This document shows positions 36,101 through 46,496 of a stretch of DNA of 64,000 nt, piece by piece (positions within the stretch are counted from its first letter, which is position 1; each line of letters starts with the position of its first letter). The stretch covers positions 329,751 to 393,750 of the forward strand of contig CAJHZI010000815.1 in NCBI GenBank assembly GCA_905160935.1. Direction: 5' to 3'. A program made the position numbers and the translations under genes. The notes beneath the pieces are model-generated. The model did not search any database. It had not been told where the DNA came from and worked only from the letters and a program-made list of their open reading frames with translations. Source of the stretch: Enchytraeus crypticus (taxonomy: Eukaryota; Annelida; Clitellata; Enchytraeida; Enchytraeidae).

Positions 36101-36888
36101 AGCCAACGACCGCCAAAAGACTTATTAAGTTCATCGATTATGGGTAATATACTCAAGGACAAGGTACAGTTACAATAGGAAGAATCAGATTCGATTTGAA
36201 ATACGTTTACTTCAGTGTAAACAAGCAATACAACACGTCTGCGGTTGCATAACGAAATTCTTAAAATTCGATATTACTACTTTGAAGTTTAAGTCTCAAA
36301 ACTATGGTGAAACTTTTTGTTCAATTGAGGATGTCACATATTATCAGTCGCTATATTTTCCATTCATCCAGATCATATCTCTTTTCCTGTCATCTTCTTT
36401 GGACAAATTACCAAACATGATCTGCACTTCAATTAATGTATTTGATTAAACAAGATAATCACCGTCATTACTTGCAATCAACGCAATGTTAACTATGAAA
36501 TGTAGCTCAAGTACACAGTGAATATTATCAAATAAAGTTGTTTTAACAGAATCAATTTGCAGCTATGATTGTTTTATTTGTCTCTGTACTGTTATTGGGC
36601 CTAAATGGTTACGGAAATTAAACCCCTTTTCGGTAATATTCTTGTTATAATCAGAAGATTAATTTTGATTAATATTATCTATAATTAATATTATATATTT
36701 TATATATTGACTAATATTATATTCACAATGATTTACTAGGAAATCTGACAAATTTATTGAATTATCTTTGTACAGAACAATTGCAGGATCTGACACAGTC
36801 AGCCAACAGCCAGACCTCCAGCATAGTCATGTGCTTAACTACAGCACTGATCCTCAGTCTGTCCTTCATGTTCGGCTTCTCTAACTAG
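23782..36888 (+). CDS. Three-Ig-domain secreted protein with GPI-anchor-type C-terminus, eight exons
   Basis: Seen: exons 23782-23818, 25412-25705, 27685-27777, 29119-29441, 31376-31538, 32238-32467, 34348-34486 and 36776-36888 join in phase (1,1,1,0,1,0,1) into 463 codons plus TAG. Residues 1-19 form a signal peptide with likely cleavage after ARG. Ig1 has C45 and C122 with DSGFYTC before the second Cys. Ig2 has C166 and C282 with W180 and a long insert carrying an extra Cys pair (C244, C254). Ig3 has C331 and C409 in [10 protein letters not shown]. The last 21 residues are hydrophobic with no cytoplasmic tail, preceded by small residues (SANS, 435-438), as in GPI signals. Inference: an outer-surface adhesion or recognition protein, as in other GPI-anchored Ig-superfamily members; the ligand is unknown. 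Intron 2 uses a GC donor. Exon 6 contains a perfect 34-bp palindrome, so its local peptide is the least secure part. Confidence 0.82.
23925..24045 (+). mobile_element. tRNA-derived SINE, divergent head, shared tail
   Basis: Head ends with B-box-like GGGTCGAATCCC; the tail reads CGAAACTGACGTTCATC, like family A. Lies in intron 1 of the Ig gene, 100 bases after exon 1. Confidence 0.55.
24430..24680. repeat. Compound (TA)n / TATACATG repeat
   Basis: TA runs mixed with CATGTATA and GCATATA units. It produces a spurious Tyr/Ile-rich frame on the - strand. In intron 1 of the Ig gene. Confidence 0.9.
25055..25210 (+). mobile_element. LINE family D 3' end
   Basis: Carries GGGGACGTCCCTGACATCAT, then CGGACGTTAAACC and an ATT-type tail that runs into the AT palindrome block. 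In intron 1 of the Ig gene. Confidence 0.6.
25204..25385. repeat. Tandem AT-only palindromes next to a splice site
   Basis: Repeats of AATATAATAATAATTATTAT and its mirror form, each self-complementary, with a period of roughly 50 bases over about 180 bases, almost no G or C. The block ends about 26 bases before the exon 2 acceptor (AG at 25410-25411) of the Ig gene. Confidence 0.85.
25706..25711 (+). promoter_or_regulatory. Non-canonical GC 5' splice site
   Basis: Exon 2 of the Ig gene ends ...ATCAACG and is followed by GCAAGT. Only this junction joins in phase to exon 3 (AG at 27683-27684), restoring the Ig motif that leads to DSGFYTC. G|GCAAGT fits the known strong consensus of GC-AG introns. 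Confidence 0.8.
25883..26842 (-). mobile_element. Mariner-type transposon with about 285-bp terminal inverted repeats
   Basis: Left arm 25883-26168 and right arm about 26552-26842 are inverted copies (start RGGGTGCGCATTAAAAATAT), flanked by TA, the target of Tc1/mariner elements. The core carries a decayed transposase on the - strand. Lies in intron 2 of the Ig gene. The arms differ by scattered substitutions and small indels. Confidence 0.85.
26066..26500 (-). pseudogene. Mariner transposase C-terminal remnant
   Basis: The - strand from about 26485 reads QQDGAPAHT, an in-frame stop, then [12 protein letters not shown]. After a frameshift the frame ending at 26066 continues [17 protein letters not shown]. 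Known: QDGAPxHx holds the second catalytic Asp and NPxD the third. Here 37 residues separate them, the spacing of DD37D (maT-like) mariners. The N-terminal DNA-binding part is absent. The stop and frameshift make it non-functional. Confidence 0.75.
26895..26950 (+). mobile_element. SINE family A 3' end only
   Basis: ACATCGCTTTCGAGTGAGGA followed by ACTGACGTTAACC; the tRNA-like head is missing. Confidence 0.6.
28905..29035 (+). mobile_element. tRNA-derived SINE, divergent head, shared tail
   Basis: Head GATCGAGTTGGTCGAATGCT, B-box-like CGTTTGAAACCC, tail GATGAGGAAACCGATATTCA. In intron 3 of the Ig gene. Confidence 0.5.
30203..31076. repeat. 29/30-bp minisatellite, about 30 copies
   Basis: The unit is AACAAGAACTATACATCAAA plus ACACTAAATT (30 bp); a 29-bp form lacks one A, and a third form has AACATGAAC. 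Copies are almost identical and contiguous, without spacers. Fills the middle of intron 4 of the Ig gene. Confidence 0.95.
31556..31705. repeat. (AATC)n and (ACTC)n-like simple repeats
   Basis: AATC units, then degenerate CACTCACT text, starting just after exon 5 of the Ig gene. Confidence 0.8.
31930..32067. repeat. 9-bp minisatellite TAGTACAAA, about 15 copies
   Basis: Contiguous units with one 8-bp variant. In intron 5 of the Ig gene. Gives a spurious Tyr/Leu frame on the - strand. Confidence 0.93.
32371..32404. repeat. 34-bp perfect palindrome inside coding exon 6
   Basis: GGCGACGCTCCAGGATC at 32371-32387 followed directly by its exact reverse complement at 32388-32404, no spacer. Lies within exon 6 of the Ig gene and is read in frame. 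Confidence 0.9.
32507..32592. repeat. (TA)n tract with TAGATA interruptions
   Basis: TA run directly after exon 6 of the Ig gene, followed by a copy of the exon 6 end. Confidence 0.9.
33775..33895 (-). mobile_element. tRNA-derived SINE, family A
   Basis: Reverse complement of the family: on + it reads GATAACGTCAGTTTCCTCAC and AGCCCAGGATTTGACCCCGC. In intron 6 of the Ig gene. Confidence 0.7.
34520..34760 (-). mobile_element. Short RTE-tailed element
   Basis: Same composite as 54620-54855 but inverted: the LINE 3' end AGTGCAATGCCTACTGGCAG, followed by the head sequence with CTCAGCTTCGACTAGC. It starts at a TA tract after exon 7 of the Ig gene. Confidence 0.6.
34918..35948. mobile_element. hAT non-autonomous element with nested SINE
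   Basis: Ends CATAGGCGTAACCAC and GTGGTTACGCCAATG form terminal inverted repeats. Flanking 8-bp target copies are GCTAAGAG (34910-34917) and GCTAATAG (35949-35956), one mismatch. G/C runs (GGGGGGA, CCCCC) sit inside each end. No transposase frame. A family A SINE lies inside at 35044-35178. In intron 7 of the Ig gene. Confidence 0.75.
35044..35178 (+). mobile_element. tRNA-derived SINE, family A, inside hAT element
   Basis: Head GAAGCTAGTGGCGATGCCGG, B-box-like GGGTTCACATTC, tail GTGAAGAAACTGACGTTAAC. Confidence 0.7.
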
Positions 36889-36970
36889 CCAGCTCAGTCT
36901 GCTCATCTACGTCTTCATCTACCATACACAGCTTATATACATATATAGTATATACATGTACATATACACG

Positions 36971-37015
<45 letters not shown>

Positions 37016-37094
37016 ATATACAGTATATATATTTATATGTACAGCAGAGTATCTTTTAAACTATGTATATGTTACTTGTTGCAAGTTGTTCAAC

Positions 37095-37215
37095 AACGGA
37101 TCAGTATTGTCGTGCTCAAATTTGAACCCTGCACAGCCGGGTTCAAATTCACTGCTCTCCCCGTCATTGGTATGCTATCGAGCAGAAAACTGACTTTAAA
37201 CATGACTTTATAGTT
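37095..37215 (+). mobile_element. tRNA-like SINE, divergent
   Basis: Contains GGGTTCAAATTC and a tail with CGAGCAGAAAACTGACTTTA, reminiscent of family A. An RTE-like LINE 3' end follows at 37255-37376 (- strand). Confidence 0.45.
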
Positions 37216-37254
37216 ACAATATGATGCAAATTATAGTATATACTATATATCTCT

Positions 37255-37376
37255 CTCTTATTGCACTGCCTACTGGCAGGTCCATGGTACATAACGCCTT
37301 CACTCTTCTCTGTCTTCCGCCTTCCTCTTCATTCCCACATATGAGTGGGTCTTTAAATCATCTAACATACCTAATT
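37255..37376 (-). mobile_element. RTE-like LINE 3' end fragment
   Basis: TTGCACTGCCTACTGGCAGG and on to CACATATGAGTGGGTC, matching the 3' UTR of the LINE at 38368-40910. Confidence 0.7.
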
Positions 37377-38340
37377 GAAGGATAATGACTATTATGACTT
37401 ATAAATATACTTACCATTTATACATGATCTGATATATACGAAAGCAGTAATCCTTCAGTGACAATATCCAATTGATGATGATATAATATATATCCATACA
37501 GATATTATGTTCAGACATTTATATTCCTTTTGTGACTTTGTTAGTTTACATTCATCGTATAATTATCGTTGATAATTTGTTCGCTCTGTTACACAAACAT
37601 GTCATTAAGTTATCCACTTAGTAGTAAAACGAAGTCCGCAGCAACAGCTAATATATATGTTTTTGTGAACTGTGTCGCAGTTTGCTGGTGTAGCTTTCTA
37701 ACTATTGCTGCGTATGTTTCATTCGCAAGTTTACCTACGGTTGTGTCTTCTTGTATCCCTTCTCCCCACCGTCCATACGCTTTCGTTCTTTGTATCTCTT
37801 CTCATATCTCTTCTTGTTACATCATCCATTCGTCTATATTCTTTCACTGCTTGTATCTCTTCTTGCATCTCTTCTTGTATCTCTTCCTCTATCTCTTCCC
37901 ATGGCATTATCCGTCCATTTGAGTTTCTCTCTTTGTCATATTTGTGATACCTCAAAGTTACTTTAAAATGGGGCACCCAACAGGCCCTGAAGTCAGTTTT
38001 TCGGTCCTATTCAGTGTCTTAGTGTCTTGCTAGTTAAAGTCCCAGTATAGTTGCGAGTATTATTTGCCCTGTCTTAGCGACCAAGTCTCTAGCTTAGCCT
38101 TGCAGTAAGCACTCTCGTATTCGATTACCACACGCTATTTGTGATTACTCGATTGATGTATACAAGTAGTGAATCGTTTGGAATATAATAGATGTTGTGC
38201 TTATTCTATTGCGTTCGGGCGAGTTATTCTGAGTCTTAGGCGGTTCATAGGGTATTGTGACGCAAGTCAATCAGCAGCGTGATCATCCGTACCTATCTAC
38301 CAAACGTCCAGTAGTTCCCAGGAATTAGATACCACTCAAT
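37377..38340. other. No gene recognised; CTTCTTGTATCT-type degenerate repeat
   Basis: 37780-37905 is a degenerate 15-bp repeat (TCTTCTTGTATCTCT) that opens frames on both strands, including a Glu-rich frame on the - strand. I see no conserved protein. The rest is unremarkable. Confidence 0.5.
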
Positions 38341-38343
38341 ACA

Positions 38344-38690
38344 CTAAATCATATAAGAACTCTGTAATTGCACACTAATCTCGGCCTGCCCCTGCCTCTT
38401 TTTCCTTCCATTCTACCTTCTATAACCTCTTTTAATAGACCTTCCCCTCTTAGAATGTGTCCTATCCATCTCTTCTTCCTATTTCTTAATACATTTATCA
38501 ACTGTCTATCGGTGCTAAATCATATAAGAACTCTGTCATTGCACACTAATCTCGGCCTGCCCCTGCCTCTTTTTCCTTCCATTCTACCTTCTATAACCTC
38601 TTTAATAGACCTTCCCCTCTTAGAAAGTGTCCTATCCATCTCTTCTTCCTATTTCTTAATACATTTATCAACTGTCTATCTGTGCCAACT
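38344..38690. repeat. 171-bp tandem duplication in LINE 3' region
   Basis: CTAAATCATATAAGAACTCT begins at 38344 and again at 38515; the following 170 bases repeat with a few differences. A local duplication of the LINE end plus flank. Confidence 0.8.
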
Positions 38691-40910
38691 CTCTCCAGGA
38701 CTTCCTCATTTGTAACCTTTTGAGTCCAGCTAATCCTCTCTATTCTTCTCCAAATCCACATTTCCAATGCCTCCAGTTTCCTAATATCTTCCTTTCTTAA
38801 GGTCCATGTTTCACATCCATATAATAGCGAGGTCCAAACCAAAGTTTTCACTATCTTTATCTTTGTGTCTTTCTTTAGACATTTTGTTAATAGTACTTCT
38901 ATATTACCAAAAGCCGCTTTTGCTTTTGCAATCCTGCTGCATATTTCCGTCTCACATTTCCCGTCATGCGTTATAGTATAACCCAAATAGTTGAAACTCC
39001 TTACCTGTTCCAATTTCGTACCATTTATTGTGATACTAACTTCACCTTTATTATTGGACACTCTCATAACCATAGTCTTTTTTATATTAATCTTCATACC
39101 ATATCTTAGGGCCGTATCATTCAGCCTATCCATTATCTTCTGCAATCCAATCTCGCTGCCCGCTACCATTCCTTAGTCATCTGCAAATCGTACATCTTGT
39201 AACAAATTCCCTCCAACTTTTATTCCTTCTTCCAAGTCTTCCATGGCTTCCTCCATCATTGCCTCAGCGTAAATGCTAAACAGCAGCGGCGAAATGCCAC
39301 AACCTTGTCTTACTCCACGTCCTATTTCACCTTCTTCTGAGTATTCTTGTTGGATTTTGATTAGTGCTCTTTGATTCATGTACAAGTTCAAAATTAGTCT
39401 TCTATCTCTCCAGTCAATTCCTATTCATTTTACGATATTCATCATCGTTATCCAATCAATCCTGTCAAAGGCCTTCTCGAAGTCTACAAAGCATACAAAA
39501 ACGTCATTTCCATATTCTAAGCTTCTTTCGCAAGAACCCGCATTACTCATATTGCCTCTCTTGTGCCGTATATTTTCCTAAAACCAAATTGTGTCTTACT
39601 CAGTATCATCTCTGCTTTCGACTGAATGCGATTATTTACTATCTTTAATAGGATCTTCGATGCATAAGGTATTAAGCTGATTGTTCTATAATCCGAACAC
39701 TCCACAGCATTGACTTTTTTGGGAATTGGAATCATCACTGACTTGGTAAAGTCGTCTGGTCAAATACCTGTACTGTACACTTCCATACATACTTCCATTA
39801 ACTTTTTGAGTGTTTCTCCTTCCAACATTTTCAAGAATTCTGGGATTTCATCTATTCCAGCTGCCTTCTAAATAAATTTCCTCCTTCATTAAATTGGGGC
39901 CCCTTTTATCGTCTTCTATGATATTTTCTTATTCTATTTTGAAATCCTCTTGAACTGGTTTCCCAGCCTTATCATACAATTCCTCTACATATTCTCTCCA
40001 TCTCTCTTTTACTTCTTCCAGCTCTGTCTTCAATTCCCCATCTTTACCCATGATACTAATGTTCTTTGCATCTCCTTTCTTTTTCTTATCGGTTCTTGTT
40101 AATATCCTGACTTCCTGGTATAATAGATCCGACCTCCCTCTTCTATCATATTCTGCTAATCATCACACTTTTCACTCCACCAATGATCTTTTGCTTTGTC
40201 TGTAATTCTTCTAGGTTCACTATTTAAGCTTCTATATTTCCTTCGGCCATGACTGGTGTCAATACTTTTTCATTTCCTCCTTTCATCCATTTTGTCTAGC
40301 ATCTCGCTTGTGATCCAAGGTTTTTTTAGCTGTATTTGCTTTAAGAAAGCCACAATCTTCTTTTGCACCTATTTTAATAGCTTCCTTTAGCTGACACCGT
40401 CTTTCATTTACCCCTGTTCTTTCGTAGTCCTTCATTTCCTTAACTTTTCTTTCCACTGCTTCCTCAAAACTGGCTTCTTTTCTCGTTCAATCCGTTCAAA
40501 TTCCATCTCTTACTGCTTTTCTTCTTAGGTATTTTCTTCAGCTGAAGCCCTACTTTTGCCATTACTAGATTGTGGTCTGAATTAATATCGGCTCCTGGAT
40601 AAGCCCTTGAATTCTTCACACTATTCCTGTACCGCTGCTTTATCAGAATATAATCTATCTGGTATCTTCCCTCGTTTCCGGTGCTTCCTGGTTTCTTCCA
40701 TGTGTAACGCCTTCTTTTCTCATGTTTGAACCAAGTGTTGGACACCACTAATCTCATTCTATTGCAAAGTCAACCAATTTCTGTCCTCTCTCATTTCTTT
40801 TTCCTAGACCATATTCCCCAACTACATTTCCATCTCTCCCTTCACCCACCACCGCGTTCTAATCCCCCATAACTATCACTTGATCTGTGGCTTTTTCGCA
40901 TGAAAAGTCA
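38368..40910 (-). pseudogene. RTE-like LINE, endonuclease and RT, broken
   Basis: Read on the - strand from about 40910: VIVMGD, a stop in place of the next residue, then NAVVGEGRDG; then the frame 40757-40464 with YQIDYILIKQRYRNS and the endonuclease motif SDHNLVMAKV. RT pieces follow: SDYRTISLIPYASKILLKIV (39738-39547), GVRQGCGISPLLFSIYAEA ending in FADD at the frame border (39391-39173), and thumb/connection KLEQVRSFNYLGYTIT to KKRWIGHFLRGEG (39169-38591). Known: this endonuclease-RT order with a short C-terminus and a GRGRPRL tail (seen in the 46825-47088 copy) is typical of RTE-like elements. Several stops and frameshifts mean no product. Confidence 0.85.
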
Positions 40911-41129
40911 TGAAAATGCTGAACTATATGAGAAAACTTTAATTCTGTTTTCGATATGCTGAATAGCTTATTTTACGTTTTGCTAGTAACAAAGCTGAAT
41001 GCATACCTGTTCATTGTAGCTTTTTGTTATGTTATCGTCAAATTAATTATTATCAATTTATTTGAATAGGGTTACAGATTGATTAGGCAATCTGTACTGT
41101 ACACCTCTTGCATTCTATACAGCTAGTTA

Positions 41130-42130
41130 CAGGTCAATCAGTTAAAAAGATCTTAACGTCTGGTTTCTCGCCATAAGACAATGTCAGGGACGTCTCTTGC
41201 AGGACTCTGTACATACAGACGCCAAAACACCACATGATGACGCTGAGTATACAATTAGATCTATACATTGATTACAAGAGAAAGTGAGATAAAACAGTCA
41301 AAGTCAAAGATAAAAGAGCCAAGGCAAGAGGGTCAAATTTAGATATATGGAGAAAGGACTGGGATTTTAGCTTGCCCATGAAAGTACAAATAGGCCTACA
41401 GTTAACAGATCGAAGATCTTGTGGAGTGAGTTTCATACTGTCTGAGCAGAAAGCATAGCCTAAACGAGCGTCTGCCAATGGTAAATCTAATGCCCGGAAC
41501 AGTAAGAAATAAGGTTTTACTGAGGAGCGAGCGAAGACTGCGAGAGGGTTAAGAGATTGTTAAATGGTCAGATATAATGCACTTATCATAATTTAATCCT
41601 TTGAAAGCCAAGGAAGTTTTCTTGAGTTTTATTCGTTCGGAGATTGGAAACCACTGTAGTTTCTTAAGAAGATAAGAAGTATGAGATTTGATTATTTCTA
41701 TGTTGCAGACGTCACGAGAAAAAGCATTTTCTATATCTTGGAAACGAATTAGAGACGTTTTTTGGCAAAATGTTTAGCAGGTAGTTACAATAATCAAGTT
41801 TAGAATGGACATGCTCCTTAGATAATACAGTGGTAGAGATGATAAGTGAGCTTCGAATTTGGCGTAATTGTCGGATATTAAAAGAGAAGAACGACAGACT
41901 GAAGAAATATATGTTCCATGTCATTATATAGTTCAGATTTGAATAAGAATTTAGACCAAAGTTAAGTGCAGAATCTGTGGGTACTAAATGAAGAAGCTTG
42001 ATGAAGCCAAAGAGGCGAGTATACAACTCTCTTAAGCACTTTAGAAATGAAGTTAAGATCTGAAATAGGCTGATAGTATGAAAGTTCAGTTTTAGGCAAA
42101 GAAACCAGGTTCACAGTGTAAACTGTAAAC
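41130..42130 (-). pseudogene. L2-like LINE, 3' part
   Basis: On the - strand: NIRQLRQIRSSL and VHSKLDYCNYLLNILPK (42026-41712), equivalent to the + strand copy at 3835. Then decayed C-terminal sequence and 3' UTR with TGCAAGAGACGTCCCTGACA near 41200. Frames are broken. Confidence 0.7.
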
Positions 42131-42844
42131 TAACTCTTCCTCTAACATTTCTTCCTTAAATCATAAAGTAGCCCACCATCAGCTAATTGTCCGTAAAAGT
42201 CATTAAGTCATAGTTCGTGTGACAACGCTCCAGCTGACAGTCGTTTGTTGACAAACAATGCATTGAAGTTGATTGAACGAAATTTTAAATGCACGAAAAA
42301 TTAAAAAAATGCCTTAAATTGAAATTTATATCGGCATTTACCCCTTAGAAGCTGATGATTATATCCGGCTGCCAAACATTTTACCATTTCCTATATCTAC
42401 TAATAAAAATAAACACCTTAATTGAAAACGGTTATATAGTGTGCTTTTAAAATTAATCTGCAAGGATCGACATTGCAAAAACACCATAATTTTGTTTACC
42501 CATAAACTGCGTCCGACCTTTACCTTTTTGTGACTGTTTACTTATTCCTTTGGGCTATATCTTTCAACCTTGACTATTAATGGTCCACTTTTACGAGGAA
42601 TTCGCGGCTTCCATATATCTTTAAATCTGAATAGCGCTGAAATTAGAACTGCATATAGCTGATAAATAGTCAACGTGCAGTATATAGTCCTAGTACTGTT
42701 TCACACTATCTGCTTAAAAAACCTAGCATGAGTTTGTAGAATTCTTTATTCTATGGAGAACGGCATCCAATTTATAAATAAAAGAAATCTAGTCTCGATC
42801 CACTTATTTGAATCCAATATTTTTCAATGTCTTAACGTATATAG

Positions 42845-43000
42845 TTTTCCCTTTCATTTCGATCCCAGCCGCGCTGATCTGATAGTAAAATCTCGGACAT
42901 TCATTGGACTGGTTATACGGAAAATGGACTAAATTGCCTAACGGTGATAGATATCGACTTAGTTGATCATTTCACTATAACGCGTGTTTATTATTTTCCG
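42845..43000 (+). mobile_element. SINE family E copy
   Basis: ATCTCGGACATTCATTGGAC, ACGGAAAATGGACTAAATTG and TGATAGATATCGACTTAGTT match the inverted copy at 16030-16260. Lies about 270 bases upstream of the MED21 ATG. Confidence 0.6.
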
Positions 43001-43272
43001 ATATTAATTTTTCTAACCTAACCCTAACCTTAACCCTGCCCCCCCACCCCCCTTCCCCTTGGTGCCGGACCTTCTTGGCCTTCGAACAGAGTTCTTATTT
43101 ATTTTAGAACAGAGTTACTACGAGCCTCTTTGACATATATCTTTGTTTACAGAAGATATTCTTTGAAGAGATTCAAGAGAACGAAGTTAACTTGTAGGGG
43201 GTTATCATTGCTTACTATTGTATTATTCCAACGTCTTTATAGTTATTTCTTTTTTGTTTACAAACAACAAAT

Positions 43273-43523
43273 ATGGCGGATCGCTTAACTCAACTGCAAG
43301 AAGCCGTCAATCAGGTTATTACTTTTTAAAATTGTTTTTGCTCGGAATTACAGTATTAATTGATAGTACGGTATTGTGTGATAAAATGCGACAATTTCTG
43401 CATAAAATTTAGATGTTTTTGCTCTTAGCTTTATAAGTTATTTATGATTTGCACTGCTTCGCTTGTTTGATTAATCCTTTCTAAAAGACTTTCTATTTGA
43501 TATTTTAAAAATATATTAACGAC

Positions 43524-43605
<82 letters not shown>

Positions 43606-46429
43606 AAATTGTAAATAATATAGGTAGAAATTATAAATAATATATATATTATTTTGAGACAAGTGATCATCTAACCATTAACTTTGTAATTCAGTGCAGT
43701 TGGATCTGTAGGAAAGTCCAAAAATTTGATTATTTTAAAGTAAATTATGAAGAAGTTACAAGAAATATACAGCATAGAAATTTATTTATGGTTTTAAGTG
43801 ATAATGATAATAACGATGATGTAGAGGGCTTATGGAATAATATTAACACAGGTCTCAGGATGATTCGAGATGAGTTCATTAAATTAAAGCCAAAAATAGA
43901 GATAGATGCAAGTGAAAAGGTAAGAAGAAAAAGAAAAGCCAAAAAAGATGCTTGGAACAAGTATAAAAATAGCAATAATGAAGAATCATTGTACTATGAA
44001 TGTAAGAAAAAGCTTAATAAATCGGTTGCAGAAAATAGAAAAGCCAAGTTAGAATTTGAAAAACAGCTAGCTCGTAATATAAAGAATGACGCAGAGTTTT
44101 TTTGCCTATGCTAATGCTAACAAAATGACTATTAAAAAGATTGGTCTTTTAAGAGATGAATATAACAACATTATAGAAGAAAATAAAGATAGTGCAAACT
44201 ATTTTAATAAATATTTTTTGTCTGTATTTGTGGAAGAAGATCTAGTTAATATGCCAGTACCGGCTAGGATCTTCAGAGGTAACTTTGAATGCTCCTTACA
44301 TAATATTGAGTGTGATATTGATGATGTTATAAGTAAATTAAATTTGCTAAATTTCAATAAAAGTCAAGGTCCAGATGAGATTCATGGAAAACTGATTTCG
44401 GAGCTAAGAGATGAATTAGCACCAGCTCTATTAAACCTACTAAAAGCTTCAATGAATACAGGGGTGGTTCCTCAAGATTTCAAGAATGCCAATGTTGTAC
44501 CAATACATAAAAAGGGAAATAGGGATAAAGCAGAAAATTATAGGCCTATAAGCTTAAAAAGTATAATCGGTAAGACATTTGAAAGCATTATTAATGATAA
44601 AATAATTAGTTTCTTGGAAGAATATAACTTAATTAGAAATAGTCAGCATGGTTTTATTAGTGGACATTCTTGTTTAACTAATTTGCTAGATTTTTTAGAA
44701 TATATTACAAAGAAAGTAGATAATAAAAATAGCATTGATATCTTATATCTAGACTTTGCTAAAGCACTTGATAAAGTTCCACATAAAAGATAACTTAGTA
44801 AGTTGGAAGCACATGGAATAATGGGCAAACTTTTAAAGTGGATAGAAAATTGGTTAAGCAATAGAAAACAAAGGGTGTGTGTCGAGGACGAGTTCTCGGA
44901 ATGGGCAGCAGTGAAGAGTGGTGTGCCACAGGGCTCTGTTTTAGGACCTCTATTATTTTTAGTTTACATCAATGACATTGACATAGATATTGTATATAAA
45001 TTTAGTAAATTTGCAGATGATTCTAAAGTAGCAAAGATAGTAAACAAAATTGAAGATGCTGAGATTTTAAAGTATGATATAAAAATGGTACAGGACTGGT
45101 CTAGGGATTGGCTTAATGGAGTTCAATGCTGAGAAATGTAGAGTTATGCATATAGGGAATAATAATTTAGAAATTGAGTATATATTGAACAATATTAAAC
45201 TAAAATCCACAAACAGTGAGAGGGATTTAGGAGTCTTTGTGGATAGCTCTTTTAAATTTAGTGAAATTGCAATAAAGTTGTAAATAGTGCTAATTGTGTA
45301 TTAGGAATGATTAAAAGAACAATTGCATGTAGAAATAAAGATATTGTGGTAAGGCTATATAAGGCTCTTGTACGGCCCAAACTTGAATACTGCATTCAGG
45401 CTTTGTGCCCATATCTAAAGAAAGATATCGATAAATTAGAAAGGGTACAAGCCAGAGCAACAAGGCTGGTATTTGACTGTCAAAAGCTTAGTTATGAGAA
45501 TAGATTAAAATTCGTAGGATTAACCTCTTTAAGTGAGAGAAGAACTAGAGGAGATTTAATAGAAGTTTTTAAGATACTCAAAGGCTTCAGCAAAGTTAAC
45601 CATAGTATTTGGTTTAATTTAGCAAACAACAGAAACACAAGGGAACATATTTATAAACTTAGTAAATTTAGAAGTAGACTAGATTTAAGGAAATCTTTCT
45701 TTAGTCAAAGAGTTATAAATGCTTGGAATAGTTTGCCAAGCGAAGTTGTGGAAGCAGAATCAGTGAATGCTTTTAAAAATAAATATGATAAACATAAGAA
45801 CATGTAAATTAGATGCTAATTGCATGTTCAGTCTTATACATAGGCTACGTATAAATATCACTTGTTGACATGAAGTCTGTATGATTTAATTTATATTAAT
45901 TGGTTTTAGTTAAGAGCCTGATGAGTCTTAAACAAGCATATAATTGCTTCCTGACTCTGTAGTGTTATGTTTATGTTATATATAATAATAATAATAATAA
46001 TAAAGGTTTAACGTCCGTTTCCTCATCCAGGGATGATGTCAGGGACGTCCCCAACAGCACACATCACTACAGATCAATTCATCCAGACCAATCTGTGAAA
46101 GAAATGTGCTGAGGAGAAGTAAGGTCCTAAACGAAAGCCAGTCCAGTGATCAAAAAATGGTCAAGGTAGATTGATTATGTGTATGGTGGGAAAAGGTAAG
46201 TTTTAAGCATGCTAGAGAATGTTGAAAGAGAACAACAAGAGCGAAGATTAGCAGGTAAAGAGTTCCAGATTGTGAGTGCAGCGTAAGAAAATGAACGTCT
46301 GCCCAATGACGTGAGAACATTTGGAACTGAGAGAAGATTGGCATCGGTGGAGCGAAGTGTACGTGAGGGAAGATAGGGAAGAAGAATTTCAGATAAGTAA
46401 GAAGGCTTGCCATTTATATATATATATAT

Positions 46430-46496
<67 letters not shown>

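Noticed and set aside
37731-37976. Glu-rich 81-residue - strand ORF as a coiled-coil protein
   Set aside because: Produced by a degenerate CTTCTTGTATCT repeat; no exon partners or start context.
43015-43062. Interstitial telomere repeat (CTAACCCTAACCTTAACCC)
   Set aside because: Only about three imperfect units followed by C-runs; too short to support.
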